From: Palsa-872 sp036844615
GTDB taxonomy: Bacteria > Chloroflexota > Dormibacteria > Dormibacterales > Dormibacteraceae
NCBI GenBank assembly: GCA_036844615.1
Contig: DAIUFK010000004.1
Location: forward strand, 17,441 to 81,440
Length of the DNA stretch: 64,000 nt
Direction of reading: 5' to 3'
The first letter of the stretch is position 1; each line of letters begins with the position of its first letter. The translations under genes and the position numbers were made by a program. This document shows, piece after piece, positions 43,050-51,459 of this stretch. A model generated the notes under the pieces. The model did no database searches. It had not been told where the DNA came from and saw only the letters and a list, made by a program, of their open reading frames with translations.

Positions 43050-43777
43050 CAAAGAATCTAGACGGCAAGACCGCTCTGGTCACCGGAGGCGGGAAGGGAA
43101 TCGGCCGCGCCATCAGCCAGGCCCTTGCCGGGATGGGTGCCAAGGTCGTGGTGAACTACCGATCGGACAAAGCAGCAGCCGAAGAGACCGCCAACGCGCT
43201 GCCCGGAGGGACCGCGCACAAGGCTGACGTGGGCGACCCAGCCCAGGTCGAGGCGATGGTGAAGGCGATAGGAAGAGTTGACATCCTCGTCAACAACGCA
43301 GGAGCGGTGCGGGACAAGTTGCTGATCCAGATGGCGCCTGCCGACTGGGAGGAGCTGATCCGCACCGATTTGATGTCGGCCTTCGCGACGACGAGGGCCG
43401 CGATCATGTCGGGGATGATGCGAGCGCGTTGGGGCAGGATCGTCAACATCTCGTCAATAGTCGGCCTGACCGGCAACGCGGGCCAGTCCAACTACGCAGC
43501 TGCCAAAGCAGGGCTGATCGGTTTCACCAAATCAGTGGCGCGCGAGTACGGATCACGCAACATCACGTGCAATGCCGTCGCGCCTGGTTACGTGCGCACC
43601 GAGCTGACCTCCGGATCGCTCACTGACGATATGGTCGGCGAGCTCGTCAAGATGACACCCATCAAACGCGAGGGCACGGCACAGGATATTGCCGCTATGG
43701 TCGCCTTCCTCTGCTCCGAAGACGCCGGCTTCATCACCGGCCAGGTGATCGCGGTAGATGGAGGCCTGTCTCTGTAG
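43046..43777 (+). CDS. fabG: 3-oxoacyl-[acyl-carrier-protein] reductase
   Basis: The 243-residue short-chain dehydrogenase reduces beta-ketoacyl-ACP with NADPH. It has the cofactor motif TGGGKGIGRAI (about 13-23), NNAGAV, the catalytic Ser in VNISSIVGLTG and the Tyr/Lys pair in SNYAAAKAGLIGFTKS, and ends VIAVDGGLSL. The ATG overlaps the fabD stop; the longer open frame upstream is a fabD shadow. The downstream accD starts two bases after its stop. Confidence 0.95.
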   Translation: MTKNLDGKTALVTGGGKGIGRAISQALAGMGAKVVVNYRSDKAAAEETANALPGGTAHKADVGDPAQVEAMVKAIGRVDILVNNAGAVRDKLLIQMAPADWEELIRTDLMSAFATTRAAIMSGMMRARWGRIVNISSIVGLTGNAGQSNYAAAKAGLIGFTKSVAREYGSRNITCNAVAPGYVRTELTSGSLTDDMVGELVKMTPIKREGTAQDIAAMVAFLCSEDAGFITGQVIAVDGGLSL

Positions 43778-43779
43778 CC

Positions 43780-44607
43780 ATGGTGGCGGCGAAGAAGCCG
43801 GCTGAGGTGCGGATCACCGGGGCGAAGCTGCCTCCGATTCCGCTACCCACCAACTGTCCGGGCTGCGGCGTCGGTCTCGACCACGAGGAGCTGCGGCGGC
43901 ACACTTACGTCTGCGCTTGCGGCCACCATTTCCGCTTGGGCGCGGACGCCTGGATCGCGCTCATCGCGGACCGCGGCACGTGGAAGGAACGCTACGGCGA
44001 CGTCCGCTCCCATGACCTCCTGAACTGGAAAGTGCCAAAGCCTTACCAGGCAACTCTCGACCAGCTCCGCGACGAGGGCTTCAACGAGGCGGTAAGGACT
44101 GGGACCTGCGCGCTCGCCGGTCGCGGCATCTGGCTGGCGGCGTTCGACTTCCGGTTTGTCGGCGGCACGCTCTCGATAGTGGCGGGAGAGCGCCTCGCGC
44201 GCGGGATGGAGCAGGCGGCCGCATCTGGCTTGCCCTACGTGCTGGTCGCGGCCTCGGGCGGCGCCCGCATGCAGGAGGGAGTCCTGGCGCTCATGCAGAT
44301 GGCCAAGGTCAATGCCGCGGTCGGACGTCTTGACGCCGCGGGCGTGCCCTTCTTCTCGGTCCTGACCGATCCTACGTTTGGCGGCACTGCAGCCTCGCTG
44401 GCACTGCTCGGCGACATCAACATCGCCGAACCTGGCGCTGCCATCGGCTTTACAGGGCCGCGCGTGATCAAACAGGCCACCTACGCGGACCTCCCGGCCG
44501 GTTTCCAGAGTGCCGACTTCCAGCTGGCGCGGGGACAGGTCGACATGGTGGTCCCACGACCCGAGCTCCGGCGTCTGCTGGCGCATTTGCTGGAGATGTA
44601 CCCATGA
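43780..44607 (+). CDS. accD: Acetyl-CoA carboxylase carboxyltransferase, beta subunit
   Basis: AccD is half of the carboxyltransferase that forms malonyl-CoA. The 275-residue protein has an N-terminal zinc ribbon and a crotonase fold with VAASGGARMQEGVLALMQM and SVLTDPTFGGTAASLA, the usual oxyanion-hole segments. The zinc ribbon is odd: the first knuckle is CPGC but the second reads CAC-GHH, one residue shorter than the CxxC in most AccD proteins. Zn binding may still occur, perhaps with the adjacent histidines. Its stop overlaps the accA start (ATGA). No biotin carrier or carboxylase gene is in the window. Confidence 0.94.
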   Translation: MVAAKKPAEVRITGAKLPPIPLPTNCPGCGVGLDHEELRRHTYVCACGHHFRLGADAWIALIADRGTWKERYGDVRSHDLLNWKVPKPYQATLDQLRDEGFNEAVRTGTCALAGRGIWLAAFDFRFVGGTLSIVAGERLARGMEQAAASGLPYVLVAASGGARMQEGVLALMQMAKVNAAVGRLDAAGVPFFSVLTDPTFGGTAASLALLGDINIAEPGAAIGFTGPRVIKQATYADLPAGFQSADFQLARGQVDMVVPRPELRRLLAHLLEMYP

Positions 44608-45461
44608 AACTGCACGGGCGCCGGCCCGAGGAGACGACGCTCACCGTCTGGCAGGTGGTGGAGCTTGCCAGGCATCCCGACCGCCCTTACTCGCTCGACT
44701 ACATCCGGCGGATGGCGCCCGACTTCGTCGAGATGCACGGCGACAGGATCTCAGGCGACGATCCTGCGCTGACAGGCGGAATTGGGACCTGGCACGGCAG
44801 GACGACGATGTTCCTTGGACATCAGAAGGGTCGCAGCCTCAAGGAGAGGGTGGCTCGGAACTGGGGGATGATGCACCCGGAGGGCTACCGCAAGGCGATT
44901 CGCCTTGCCCAGCACGCCGCCAAGTTCAACTTTCCGATCGTTTCCCTCATCGACACGCCAGGCGCGTACCCAGGCGCCGGCGCTGAAGAGCGTGGCATCG
45001 CCTCGGCGATCGCGAAGGCGATCCTAGAATGGTTCCGGATCCCGGTGCCAATAGTGGCAGCGGTGATCGGCGAGGGTGGCAGTGGCGGTGCGCTCGGGAT
45101 GGGCGTCGCCGACCGGGTGATCATGCTCGAGAACTCGATCTATTCGGTCGCCTCGCCCGAAGCCGCTGCCTCTATCGTGTGGCGCGACAACACGCGCAAG
45201 GTGGAGGCGGCTGAGCAGCTTCAGCTCACCTCACGCGACCTGCTGGCGATGGGTGTGGTCGAGGAGGTGGTGACCGAGCCTGAAGGCAGCGCTCGTGCCG
45301 ATTACGAGGCCACCGCAGTCGCGCTTGACGAGGCCCTTCACCGCCATCTCATGCAGGTCCTCGCACAACCAACCGACGAGCTGCTCCAGCACCGCTACGA
45401 GCGATTCCGCTACATCGACTCCCTGGTCCGCGCAGAACCTCATTTCGGGCCGAAGATCTGA
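44604..45461 (+). CDS. accA: Acetyl-CoA carboxylase carboxyltransferase, alpha subunit
   Basis: The 285-residue partner of AccD has the expected blocks: PYSLDYIRRMAPDFVEMHGD near residue 28-47, HQKGRSLKERVARNWGMMHP, PIVSLIDTPGAYPGAGAEERG and VIGEGGSGGALGMGVADRV, then SVASPEAAASIVWRD. Together these bind CoA and carboxybiotin. Length is a little shorter than E. coli AccA (319) because the N-terminal helix is reduced. Its stop appears to share bases with a CTG start of the next gene (CTGA). Confidence 0.95.
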   Translation: MKLHGRRPEETTLTVWQVVELARHPDRPYSLDYIRRMAPDFVEMHGDRISGDDPALTGGIGTWHGRTTMFLGHQKGRSLKERVARNWGMMHPEGYRKAIRLAQHAAKFNFPIVSLIDTPGAYPGAGAEERGIASAIAKAILEWFRIPVPIVAAVIGEGGSGGALGMGVADRVIMLENSIYSVASPEAAASIVWRDNTRKVEAAEQLQLTSRDLLAMGVVEEVVTEPEGSARADYEATAVALDEALHRHLMQVLAQPTDELLQHRYERFRYIDSLVRAEPHFGPKI

Positions 45462-45925
45462 GGCTGGTCGTCCAGCGGGTGACGGCCGGCTCGGTCACCT
45501 GGAGCGAGGCGGGTGAGCCGCGCGCTGCAACCATCGGGCCCGGATACGTGTTGTTGATGGGGGCGAGTGCAGACGACGATGAAGCGACGGTTCGCAGGCT
45601 GGCTGACAAGGTCATCGACATGCGCGTGTTTGCCGACGAGGCAGGGCGCATGAACCTCAGCCTTGTCGACGTGCACGGCTCGGCGCTCATCGTTTCGCAG
45701 TTCACCCTGTTCGCCGACCTCAGCCGAGGCCGCCGTCCGAGCCTACTGGGGGCAGGCGATCCCAAGCGCGCGGAGGAGCTGTACCTCGCCTTCGTCCAAC
45801 GATTTCGCGAGCGAGAGATCGAGACGAAGACGGGCAGCTTCGGGGCGGTGATGACCGTCACCATCGAGAACGACGGGCCGGTCACGCTTGTGCTCTCTTC
45901 GGATGAGTGGCCGACGCGTGTCTGA
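45458..45925 (+). CDS. dtd: D-aminoacyl-tRNA deacylase with probable CTG start
   Basis: Dtd removes D-amino acids from mischarged tRNA. Motifs are clear: VSQFTLFADLSRGRRPS and the C-terminal ENDGPVTLVL (NxGPVT). The family begins M-R-x-V-x-Q-R-V. Here the matching residues RLVVQRVTAGSVTW start right after a CTG at 45458 that overlaps the accA stop as CTGA. The nearest ATG, GTG or TTG is the GTG at 45479, which would cut off the first strand, and no canonical start exists upstream in frame near the junction. The CTG start gives 155 residues, about the family length. The start codon is inferred, not proven. Confidence 0.85.
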   Translation: MRLVVQRVTAGSVTWSEAGEPRAATIGPGYVLLMGASADDDEATVRRLADKVIDMRVFADEAGRMNLSLVDVHGSALIVSQFTLFADLSRGRRPSLLGAGDPKRAEELYLAFVQRFREREIETKTGSFGAVMTVTIENDGPVTLVLSSDEWPTRV

Positions 45926-46850
45926 GCGCCGCCATGCGCTGCTGCCGTACCTCGCGCTCGCAGCGCTTGCTTTGATCTGGGGGGTCTCGTTCCTTCTGAT
46001 CAAAGTCGCGGTTCATGACATGAGCCCAGTCGTGCTGTTGCTCTTTCGGTCGGCCTCGGGCTTCGTCGTGCTGGCGGTGATCGTCAGGGCGATGGGCAGG
46101 CCGCTTCTCAGCGAAGGCTGGACGCACCGCCTGGGCTCGTTCGCGATCATGGCGATCACCAACGCTCTCGTGCCGTGGATAGCGATCGCGTGGGGAGAGG
46201 AGCGGATCTCCAGCGGCCTCGCCAGCATCCTGAACTCGACCACCACTCTGTGGACGGCGGTCCTCATCTTTTGGATCATTCCCACCGAGCGGCCGAGCCG
46301 AGTCAACTACCTGGGAGTCGTCCTCGGGTTCGCAGGCGTCATCGTCTTAGTGCTTCCCGACATATCGGCCCACGGCGTCACTGGCAATTTCCTCGGCGCT
46401 ATGGCGGTCGTGGTCGCCGCGCTTTCGTATGCCCTCAACGCGATCTATCAGCGCAAGAAGATGCGAGACGTCAGCGTGTTCGAGGTGAGCCTGGGACAGC
46501 TCATGGTCACTGTGCTCCTGGCGATACCGCTTGCCGCGCCGTCACTTGCCCAGGTTCATTTCGCTGTCTCTTCGATGGCCGCGGTGATCGCGCTTGGGGC
46601 AGGGGGTACTGGTGTTGCTTATCTCCTCTACTACTACGTCATGAACAGGTTGGGCGCGGTCCGTGCCGCGGGAGTCACGCTGCTGGTCCCTGTGACAGCG
46701 GTGTTCTGGGGCGTTTTCCTCCTTCACGAAACCCTCAGCCCCCCCATCGTCATCGGTATGGCAGTCATCCTTGTAGGCATCGTGCTCACCAATCTCCGAA
46801 GGCCGGCAGCCGTGCAGCCTGCTGTCAAACGCGACTCAGCCGCCGCTTGA
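45903..46850 (+). CDS. EamA/DMT-family transporter
   Basis: The roughly 315-residue membrane protein has ten hydrophobic helices in two EamA repeats: PYLALAALALIWGVSFLLIK starts the first, and VTGNFLGAMAVVVAALSYAL starts the second. The family exports amino acids, purines or other metabolites. The start could be ATG 45903 or GTG 45918, both inside the end of dtd. It is coupled by TTGA to a threonine-dehydratase-like gene, so a role in amino acid efflux is possible, but this is inference. Confidence 0.86.
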   Translation: MSGRRVSERRHALLPYLALAALALIWGVSFLLIKVAVHDMSPVVLLLFRSASGFVVLAVIVRAMGRPLLSEGWTHRLGSFAIMAITNALVPWIAIAWGEERISSGLASILNSTTTLWTAVLIFWIIPTERPSRVNYLGVVLGFAGVIVLVLPDISAHGVTGNFLGAMAVVVAALSYALNAIYQRKKMRDVSVFEVSLGQLMVTVLLAIPLAAPSLAQVHFAVSSMAAVIALGAGGTGVAYLLYYYVMNRLGAVRAAGVTLLVPVTAVFWGVFLLHETLSPPIVIGMAVILVGIVLTNLRRPAAVQPAVKRDSAAA

Positions 46851-47809
46851 CCACCTACCTCGAAGAGCACGCGGAACAGGTTCGTCTAGCCGCCGATCGA
46901 ATCCGGCCCCATGTTCGGCGCACTCCGTGCCTTACGACCGACCTCGATCCCGAGCTGCGGCTGAAGGCCGAATGCTTCCAGGTGACAGGCTCCTTCAAGC
47001 CGCGAGGCGCCTTCAACGCAGTGCTTTCGCAGATGGCGCGCGATCCCCGTCCCAGCGGTGTCATCGCCGTAAGCTCAGGCAACCACGCGCAGGCGGTGGC
47101 GCTGGCGGCAAGGACCGTGGGCATCCCCGCTCTGATCCTCATCCCCGTGGATGCCAACCCGGCCAAGGTCGCAGCGACTCGCGCCCTGGGCGCGGAGGTG
47201 TTGCAGGAAGGCATCACGTTCGCCAATCGCGAGGAGCGCCTTCACGAGGTGATGGCCGAGCGCGGCTTCTCGCTGGTCCACCCCTTCGACGACTGGGACG
47301 TTATCCACGGCCAAGGCACGGCGGGGGTCGAGATGCTCGACGACGAGCCCCAGATCGAGGTCGTGGCCGCGCCTGTGGGCGGTGGCGGACTGCTCTCGGG
47401 GAGCGCCATCGTGGCGAAGAGCCGCAATCCTCGGATCAGGGTGGTCGGGGTCGAGCCGGTCCAGGCCGACGACGCCTTCCAGAGCTGGAAGGCGGGAAGC
47501 ATCAAGAGACTTGCGAAGGCGCCTGCAACGCTGGCTGACGGCGTCCGCACCACGGCTGTCGGGGAGAGGACTTTCGAGGTGATGTTCGGCAAGGGCCTCG
47601 TGGACGAGATCGTCACCGTCACCGAGGAAGAGATCGCGATGGGCGTGCGGGTCGCCTGGACCAGGCTCCATCTCGCGCTCGAACCCACTGGTGCTCTCCC
47701 GCTCGCGGCATACCTGACAGGCAAATTGCCAAAGGGGCCTACCGGCCTGATCCTCAGCGGCGGGAACGCCAATCTGGAGACGGTGGCTAAACTGCTCGGA
47801 ACCCGATGA
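46847..47809 (+). CDS. Threonine/serine dehydratase-like PLP enzyme
   Basis: The 320-residue protein belongs to fold-type II PLP enzymes. It has the Schiff-base lysine in CFQVTGSFKPRGAFNA (about residue 50), SSGNHAQAVALAA, and the phosphate-binding loop VGGGGLLSG. This matches short catabolic threonine dehydratases and serine racemases, without the ACT regulatory domain of biosynthetic IlvA. The start is a TTG sharing bases with the previous stop (TTGA, 46847-46850), which matches the expected N-terminus; no ATG lies nearby. Products would be 2-oxobutanoate or pyruvate plus ammonia. Confidence 0.88.
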   Translation: MTTYLEEHAEQVRLAADRIRPHVRRTPCLTTDLDPELRLKAECFQVTGSFKPRGAFNAVLSQMARDPRPSGVIAVSSGNHAQAVALAARTVGIPALILIPVDANPAKVAATRALGAEVLQEGITFANREERLHEVMAERGFSLVHPFDDWDVIHGQGTAGVEMLDDEPQIEVVAAPVGGGGLLSGSAIVAKSRNPRIRVVGVEPVQADDAFQSWKAGSIKRLAKAPATLADGVRTTAVGERTFEVMFGKGLVDEIVTVTEEEIAMGVRVAWTRLHLALEPTGALPLAAYLTGKLPKGPTGLILSGGNANLETVAKLLGTR

Positions 47810-48273
47810 TCCCAGTCAAAGACGTGATGACCACCGACGTGATCACCTTTCGCGAGGACACCCCTGTCGAAGAGATCGCCTTGATGCTCTCTTCCAAGCG
47901 GATCACGGGCGGCCCCGTCGTCTCGCCCGAGGGACAGGTGGTCGGGATCGTTTCCGAAACCGACGTTTTCTCCAAGAAGGGAAAGGTCGCGCGCGACATC
48001 ATGAGCCAGCATGTGATCACTGTCAGCCCTGACACCGGCATCGATGAGGCCGCGCGCCTTCTCGTCGGCGAGCGCATCCGCCGCGTGCCGGTGGTGAAGC
48101 GGGGAAAGATGGTCGGGCTGCTCAGCCGCTCCGACGTGCTCGACTTCTTTGCCACCACACGCTGGACCTGCAACGTGTGCGGTCGATGGGAGCGCGGTCT
48201 CGAGCAGCCGGAGCGTTGCTTCTCGTGCTCCAGCACGGATATCCGCCTGGAGCGTGCCGATCCTGGTCACTGA
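47806..48273 (+). CDS. CBS-domain pair protein with C-terminal zinc ribbon
   Basis: The 155-residue protein has two CBS motifs: VKDVMTTDVITFREDTPVEE and ARDIMSQHVITVSPDTGID, each followed by a GGPVV / RRVPVV strand and a VVGIVSETDVF / MVGLLSRSDVL helix. The tail has CNVC and CFSC separated by 12 residues, a likely zinc ribbon. CBS pairs sense AMP, ATP, SAM or similar ligands; the zinc part could bind a partner or nucleic acid. It is coupled to the dehydratase gene by ATGA and precedes an aminotransferase with overlap. Confidence 0.88.
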   Translation: MIPVKDVMTTDVITFREDTPVEEIALMLSSKRITGGPVVSPEGQVVGIVSETDVFSKKGKVARDIMSQHVITVSPDTGIDEAARLLVGERIRRVPVVKRGKMVGLLSRSDVLDFFATTRWTCNVCGRWERGLEQPERCFSCSSTDIRLERADPGH

Positions 48274-49444
48274 CAGCTCAGGTCGTTTATCGCTGAAGGC
48301 CCAGAGTTTCACGGAGTCGGTGATTCGCGAGATGACCCGCCTCAACCTGGAGCTCAACGGATCCGATCGGGCAATCAACTTCGCCCAGGGATTTCCTGAT
48401 TTCGCGACTGATCCGCGCATCGTCGAGGCTGCGGCCAAAGCCATGCGAGACGGCTTCAACCAGTACGCGACGACCTGGGGCGCGCCTCAGCTGAGGAAGG
48501 CGATCGCTCGCAAGCAGTCGATCGCGTGGGATCGCGAGATCGACCCCGAGCGGCAGGTGACCGTCTCCTGCGGCGCCACTGAGGCCATGATCGCCGCCAT
48601 GCTCGCCGCTGTCGACCCAGGCGACGAGGTGGTGATCTTCGAGCCTTTTTACGAGAACTACGGGCCCGACTGCATCATCAGCGGCGCCGTACCTCGCTAC
48701 GTTGCCCTGCACGCGCCGGATTGGTCGTTCGACCCCGACGAGCTGCGCCGTGCCTTTGGCAGCCGCACCCGGGCCATCGTCGTGAACACACCTCACAACC
48801 CGACCGGAAAGGTGTTCTCGCGGCCGGAGCTCGAGCTCATCGCCGAGCTTTGCATCGAGCATGGCGCGATCGCGATCACCGACGAGATCTATGAGCACCT
48901 GGTTTATCGCGGTGAACACGTCAGCATCGCCACGCTGCAGGACATGGCCGATCGGACCATCACCATCAGCGGCGCGAGCAAGACGTTCTCGGTCACTGGA
49001 TGGCGGGTTGGGTGGCTGATCGCACCCGCATCGCTCACCGCTGGCATCCGCAAGGTGCATGACTTCCTCACCGTCGGCGCCGCGCACCCGCTTCAGATCG
49101 CGGTCGCCTCGGCCCTCGAGCTCCCTCCGTCGTTCTATGTCGAGCTGCTTGGCGATTACCGCGAACGCAGGGACGCGATGGTCACGGGCCTTCAGGAATG
49201 CGGCTTTGAGGCCGCCGCTCCCGCCGGCGCCTATTACGTGATGGCCGGCATCGGTGCGCTCGGTTTCGGCGATGACACCGCTGTGGCGCGGCACCTCATC
49301 GAGGCAGTGGCCGTGGCGACTGTGCCCGGGTCAAGCTTCTTCCACAATCCGCGCCAGGGGCGAGGCCACCTCCGCTTCAGCTTTCCCAAGCGGATCGAGA
49401 CGATCGAGCGTGGCGTCCAGGCGCTTCGCGCCTTGCGCGATTAG
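48254..49444 (+). CDS. Class I/II pyridoxal-phosphate aminotransferase
   Basis: The roughly 396-residue enzyme is a fold-type I aminotransferase. It has NFAQGFPDFATDP near the N-terminus, TPHNPTGKVFSRPEL (with the PLP-contacting Asn), ITDEIYEHLVY, and the Schiff-base lysine in SGASKTFSVTGWRVGW. The pattern is close to kynurenine/glutamine transaminase and the aspartate group. The start is uncertain: GTG 48254 overlaps the CBS gene by 20 bp; a CTG at 48293 would also suit the family N-terminus. Function could include transamination of the 2-oxo acids made by the dehydratase. Confidence 0.9.
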   Translation: MPILVTDSSGRLSLKAQSFTESVIREMTRLNLELNGSDRAINFAQGFPDFATDPRIVEAAAKAMRDGFNQYATTWGAPQLRKAIARKQSIAWDREIDPERQVTVSCGATEAMIAAMLAAVDPGDEVVIFEPFYENYGPDCIISGAVPRYVALHAPDWSFDPDELRRAFGSRTRAIVVNTPHNPTGKVFSRPELELIAELCIEHGAIAITDEIYEHLVYRGEHVSIATLQDMADRTITISGASKTFSVTGWRVGWLIAPASLTAGIRKVHDFLTVGAAHPLQIAVASALELPPSFYVELLGDYRERRDAMVTGLQECGFEAAAPAGAYYVMAGIGALGFGDDTAVARHLIEAVAVATVPGSSFFHNPRQGRGHLRFSFPKRIETIERGVQALRALRD

Positions 49445-49547
49445 ATCAAGTCCGATCCGGATCTTCCTCCCACCGCGAGCTGGGAGAGCACTCAATTAGG
49501 CCCATCCTCAACGCCGCTTGCGCGCAGGGGCTTTTGCAGATCGACCC

Positions 49548-49589
49548 TTAACAACCGGGGTTTTCGCAAGAGCAGGCCCGCTCTAAGTT
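49548..49589 (+). promoter_or_regulatory. CTTAACA-type promoter element, copy A
   Basis: TTAACAACCGGGGTTT (49548-49563) is followed after 20 bp by TAAGTT (49584-49589), then six bases to ATG 49596. The 16-mer is identical to copy B at 60096. The first base of TTAACA and the first base of the TA box are 36 bp apart, as in the other two copies. Confidence 0.7.
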
Positions 49590-49595
49590 GGCGCC

Positions 49596-49988
49596 ATGCC
49601 CAGCCTGATTCGAAAGCCGCTTACCTGGATGGTCCTGGCCGAGCTCGCCGTCGTCGGCGCGTTGCTCATGTTGGCGTGGCACATGATCGCCAACGTGCCG
49701 GGGCAGGTGGTCCCGATTCTGCCGGCGACCTCGCCCGCCGCCGTGGCTGCAGGCCAGGCTTCCCCTGACCTGCCTGCTCAGCCGATGCCTCATATCACCG
49801 CTCCCCTCCCTGGCCTCAACGTCGACGCGAGCTTCTGGCGAGGGAGGCTGGCCGAGCTCAACCACGGCCAGGCAGCATTCGAGGCGCTCGAATGGAGGAT
49901 CGTCCGCTCCGCGATGGACGCTACACACCGCTACGTCGAATCCGTCGTGATCCCTGCGATCGCTCGGGCGGAACGCCGGGGTCCTTAG
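49596..49988 (+). CDS. Membrane-anchored protein of unknown function in the CTTAACA group
   Basis: The 130-residue protein starts with a short cytosolic stretch, then one hydrophobic helix (about 11-30, WMVLAELAVVGALLMLAWHM). A Pro/Ala-rich linker of about 45 residues follows, then a helical C-terminal part rich in Ala, Glu and Arg (FWRGRLAELNHGQAAFEALE). This looks like a single-pass protein whose domain lies outside. No family was recognised. It shares its promoter element with the TrbC/VirB6 cassette and ssb 10 kb away, which suggests a job in the same process, perhaps as an envelope component. Transcription is probably leaderless. Confidence 0.72.
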   Translation: MPSLIRKPLTWMVLAELAVVGALLMLAWHMIANVPGQVVPILPATSPAAVAAGQASPDLPAQPMPHITAPLPGLNVDASFWRGRLAELNHGQAAFEALEWRIVRSAMDATHRYVESVVIPAIARAERRGP

Positions 49989-50057
49989 GTCCGGCCCAAA
50001 GCCGGACCAACCCCTCCCCGCCGGCCGGGGGAGGGCGGCACTGCCCGCGAAGCGGGC
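49988..50057. repeat. Three successive GC-rich hairpins between convergent genes
   Basis: GGTCCGGC/GCCGGACC (49988-50008), CCCTCCCC/GGGGAGGG (50012-50035) and GCCCGC/GCGGGC (50043-50057) lie in tandem in the 88-bp gap between a plus and a minus gene. They could act as a two-way terminator, though no T tracts follow, and they resemble the REP-like elements elsewhere in the window. Confidence 0.6.
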
Positions 50058-50076
50058 GCTGCCGGGTGGGGTCGGG

Positions 50077-51459
50077 CTAGCCTGCCGCTTCCCTGAACGC
50101 TGAGCGCACCAGGTCTGACAGCGTGGGATATGCGTGCATGGTCTTCGCGACCACCTTGACAGCGGTGCGCGCGGCCATCATCGCTACAGCCTCGTGGATC
50201 ATGTCGCCGGCGTTCTCGGACACGATGTGGCAGCCGAGGAGCTCGCCCGTCTTGGCATCGACTACGCATTTGACGTGGCCGAACTCGAGGCCGTCGATCT
50301 GGGCTTTCTCTGCGTCGACAAGCCGCGCGAAGCCGATGCGTACGTGGTGGCCTGCCTTCTTGGCGGCAGCCTCGGTGAGACCAACGGACGCCACTTCGGG
50401 GTCGGTGAACGTGACCCTTGGCACGATCCGAAGGTCCACGCGTTCCTTGCCGCGATGAAGCGCGTTGCGCGCGGCGATCTGCCCCATCTCAGAGGCGACA
50501 TGGGTGAAGAGCGGGCCGCCGACGACGTCGCCTGCCGCCCATGCCCATGGCTTCGAAGTCCTCAGCGTGTCGTTGACAGTGATGCCGTGGCTGTTCCATT
50601 CGATGCCGGCGGTATGCAGGCCGAGAGCTTTGCCATCGAGGGAGCGGCCGACAGCAACGAAGATCTCGTCCACCTCGATCGAGGCGCAGCTTTCGAACGA
50701 GATCCGCTTGATCCCATCCGAGGTCTCGACGCTTGAGATCTTGGTGCCTGCGCGGATCTCGATGCCCTCCGCCTCGAACGCCGCACGCACGGCTGCTGAC
50801 GTCTCAGGCTCCTCGGGTGGGAGGATCCGGGGGCCGAGCTCGACCAGCGTCACCTGCACGCCAAAACGAGCAAAGATCTGCGCGAACTCGCAGCCGATCG
50901 GACCTGAACCGATCACCGCCAAACGGTTCGGCAGCTCCTTCATCTCGAGAATTCGCGCGTCGTCGAGAAAGCCTGCCTCGCGCAGGCCGGGCACCGGCGG
51001 CACCACCGGCTCGAGGCCGGCGGCGATCAGGACCGCCTTGGCGGCGATCTCCTCCGATCCGCCGATCAGCAGCCTGCGTTCGCCGACGAGCTTCGCCTCG
51101 CATGGGAAGCGCACCTCCACGCCGGCCTTGGTGAACGGATTGGAGCCGAAGCGGAGCATGTGGTCGCGGACCTGGAATGCACGCCCGATGGCTCGTGGCC
51201 ATTCAACCTCCGGCGCGCCAACCTTGATCCCGTAGCGGCCTGCGCCGCGTATGAGGTGGAGCAACTTGGCCGTCCGGACCAGGGATTTGGTCGGCACGCA
51301 GCCGTGGTTGGTGCAAGTGCCGCCGAAGTGGTTCGCCTCGGCAAGCAGGATGCGGGACTTGCCGCGGTCCGCAACTGCGAACGCGGCTTCCGAGCCGGCG
51401 GCGCCGCCGCCGACGATTACGAGGTCGTACGCGGGCTTGCTGGCTCTAGGACTTTTCAG
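50077..51459 (-). CDS. Class I pyridine nucleotide-disulfide oxidoreductase (Lpd/MerA-like), non-canonical start
   Basis: The roughly 460-residue flavoprotein has the FAD motif VIVGGGAAGSE, a redox-active disulfide GGTCTNHGCVPTK, a second Rossmann motif VIGSGPIGCEFAQIF, and a C-terminal interface segment with MHAYPTLSDLV containing the catalytic His position. The FAD motif and disulfide lie upstream of the first ATG/GTG/TTG in frame (GTG 51297), so that start would make a dead protein. The only possible codon between an in-frame TGA (51463-51465) and the FAD motif is CTG 51459, inside the bactofilin gene. A frameshift or sequence error there is an alternative. Substrate could be a disulfide or a quinone-like compound. 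Confidence 0.85.
   Translation of the reverse strand: MKSPRASKPAYDLVIVGGGAAGSEAAFAVADRGKSRILLAEANHFGGTCTNHGCVPTKSLVRTAKLLHLIRGAGRYGIKVGAPEVEWPRAIGRAFQVRDHMLRFGSNPFTKAGVEVRFPCEAKLVGERRLLIGGSEEIAAKAVLIAAGLEPVVPPVPGLREAGFLDDARILEMKELPNRLAVIGSGPIGCEFAQIFARFGVQVTLVELGPRILPPEEPETSAAVRAAFEAEGIEIRAGTKISSVETSDGIKRISFESCASIEVDEIFVAVGRSLDGKALGLHTAGIEWNSHGITVNDTLRTSKPWAWAAGDVVGGPLFTHVASEMGQIAARNALHRGKERVDLRIVPRVTFTDPEVASVGLTEAAAKKAGHHVRIGFARLVDAEKAQIDGLEFGHVKCVVDAKTGELLGCHIVSENAGDMIHEAVAMMAARTAVKVVAKTMHAYPTLSDLVRSAFREAAG

Noticed and set aside
49445..49547. Terminator after the aminotransferase
   Set aside because: CTCCC...GGGAG and GATCCGGATC dyads occur, but no T tract follows, so no terminator is claimed.
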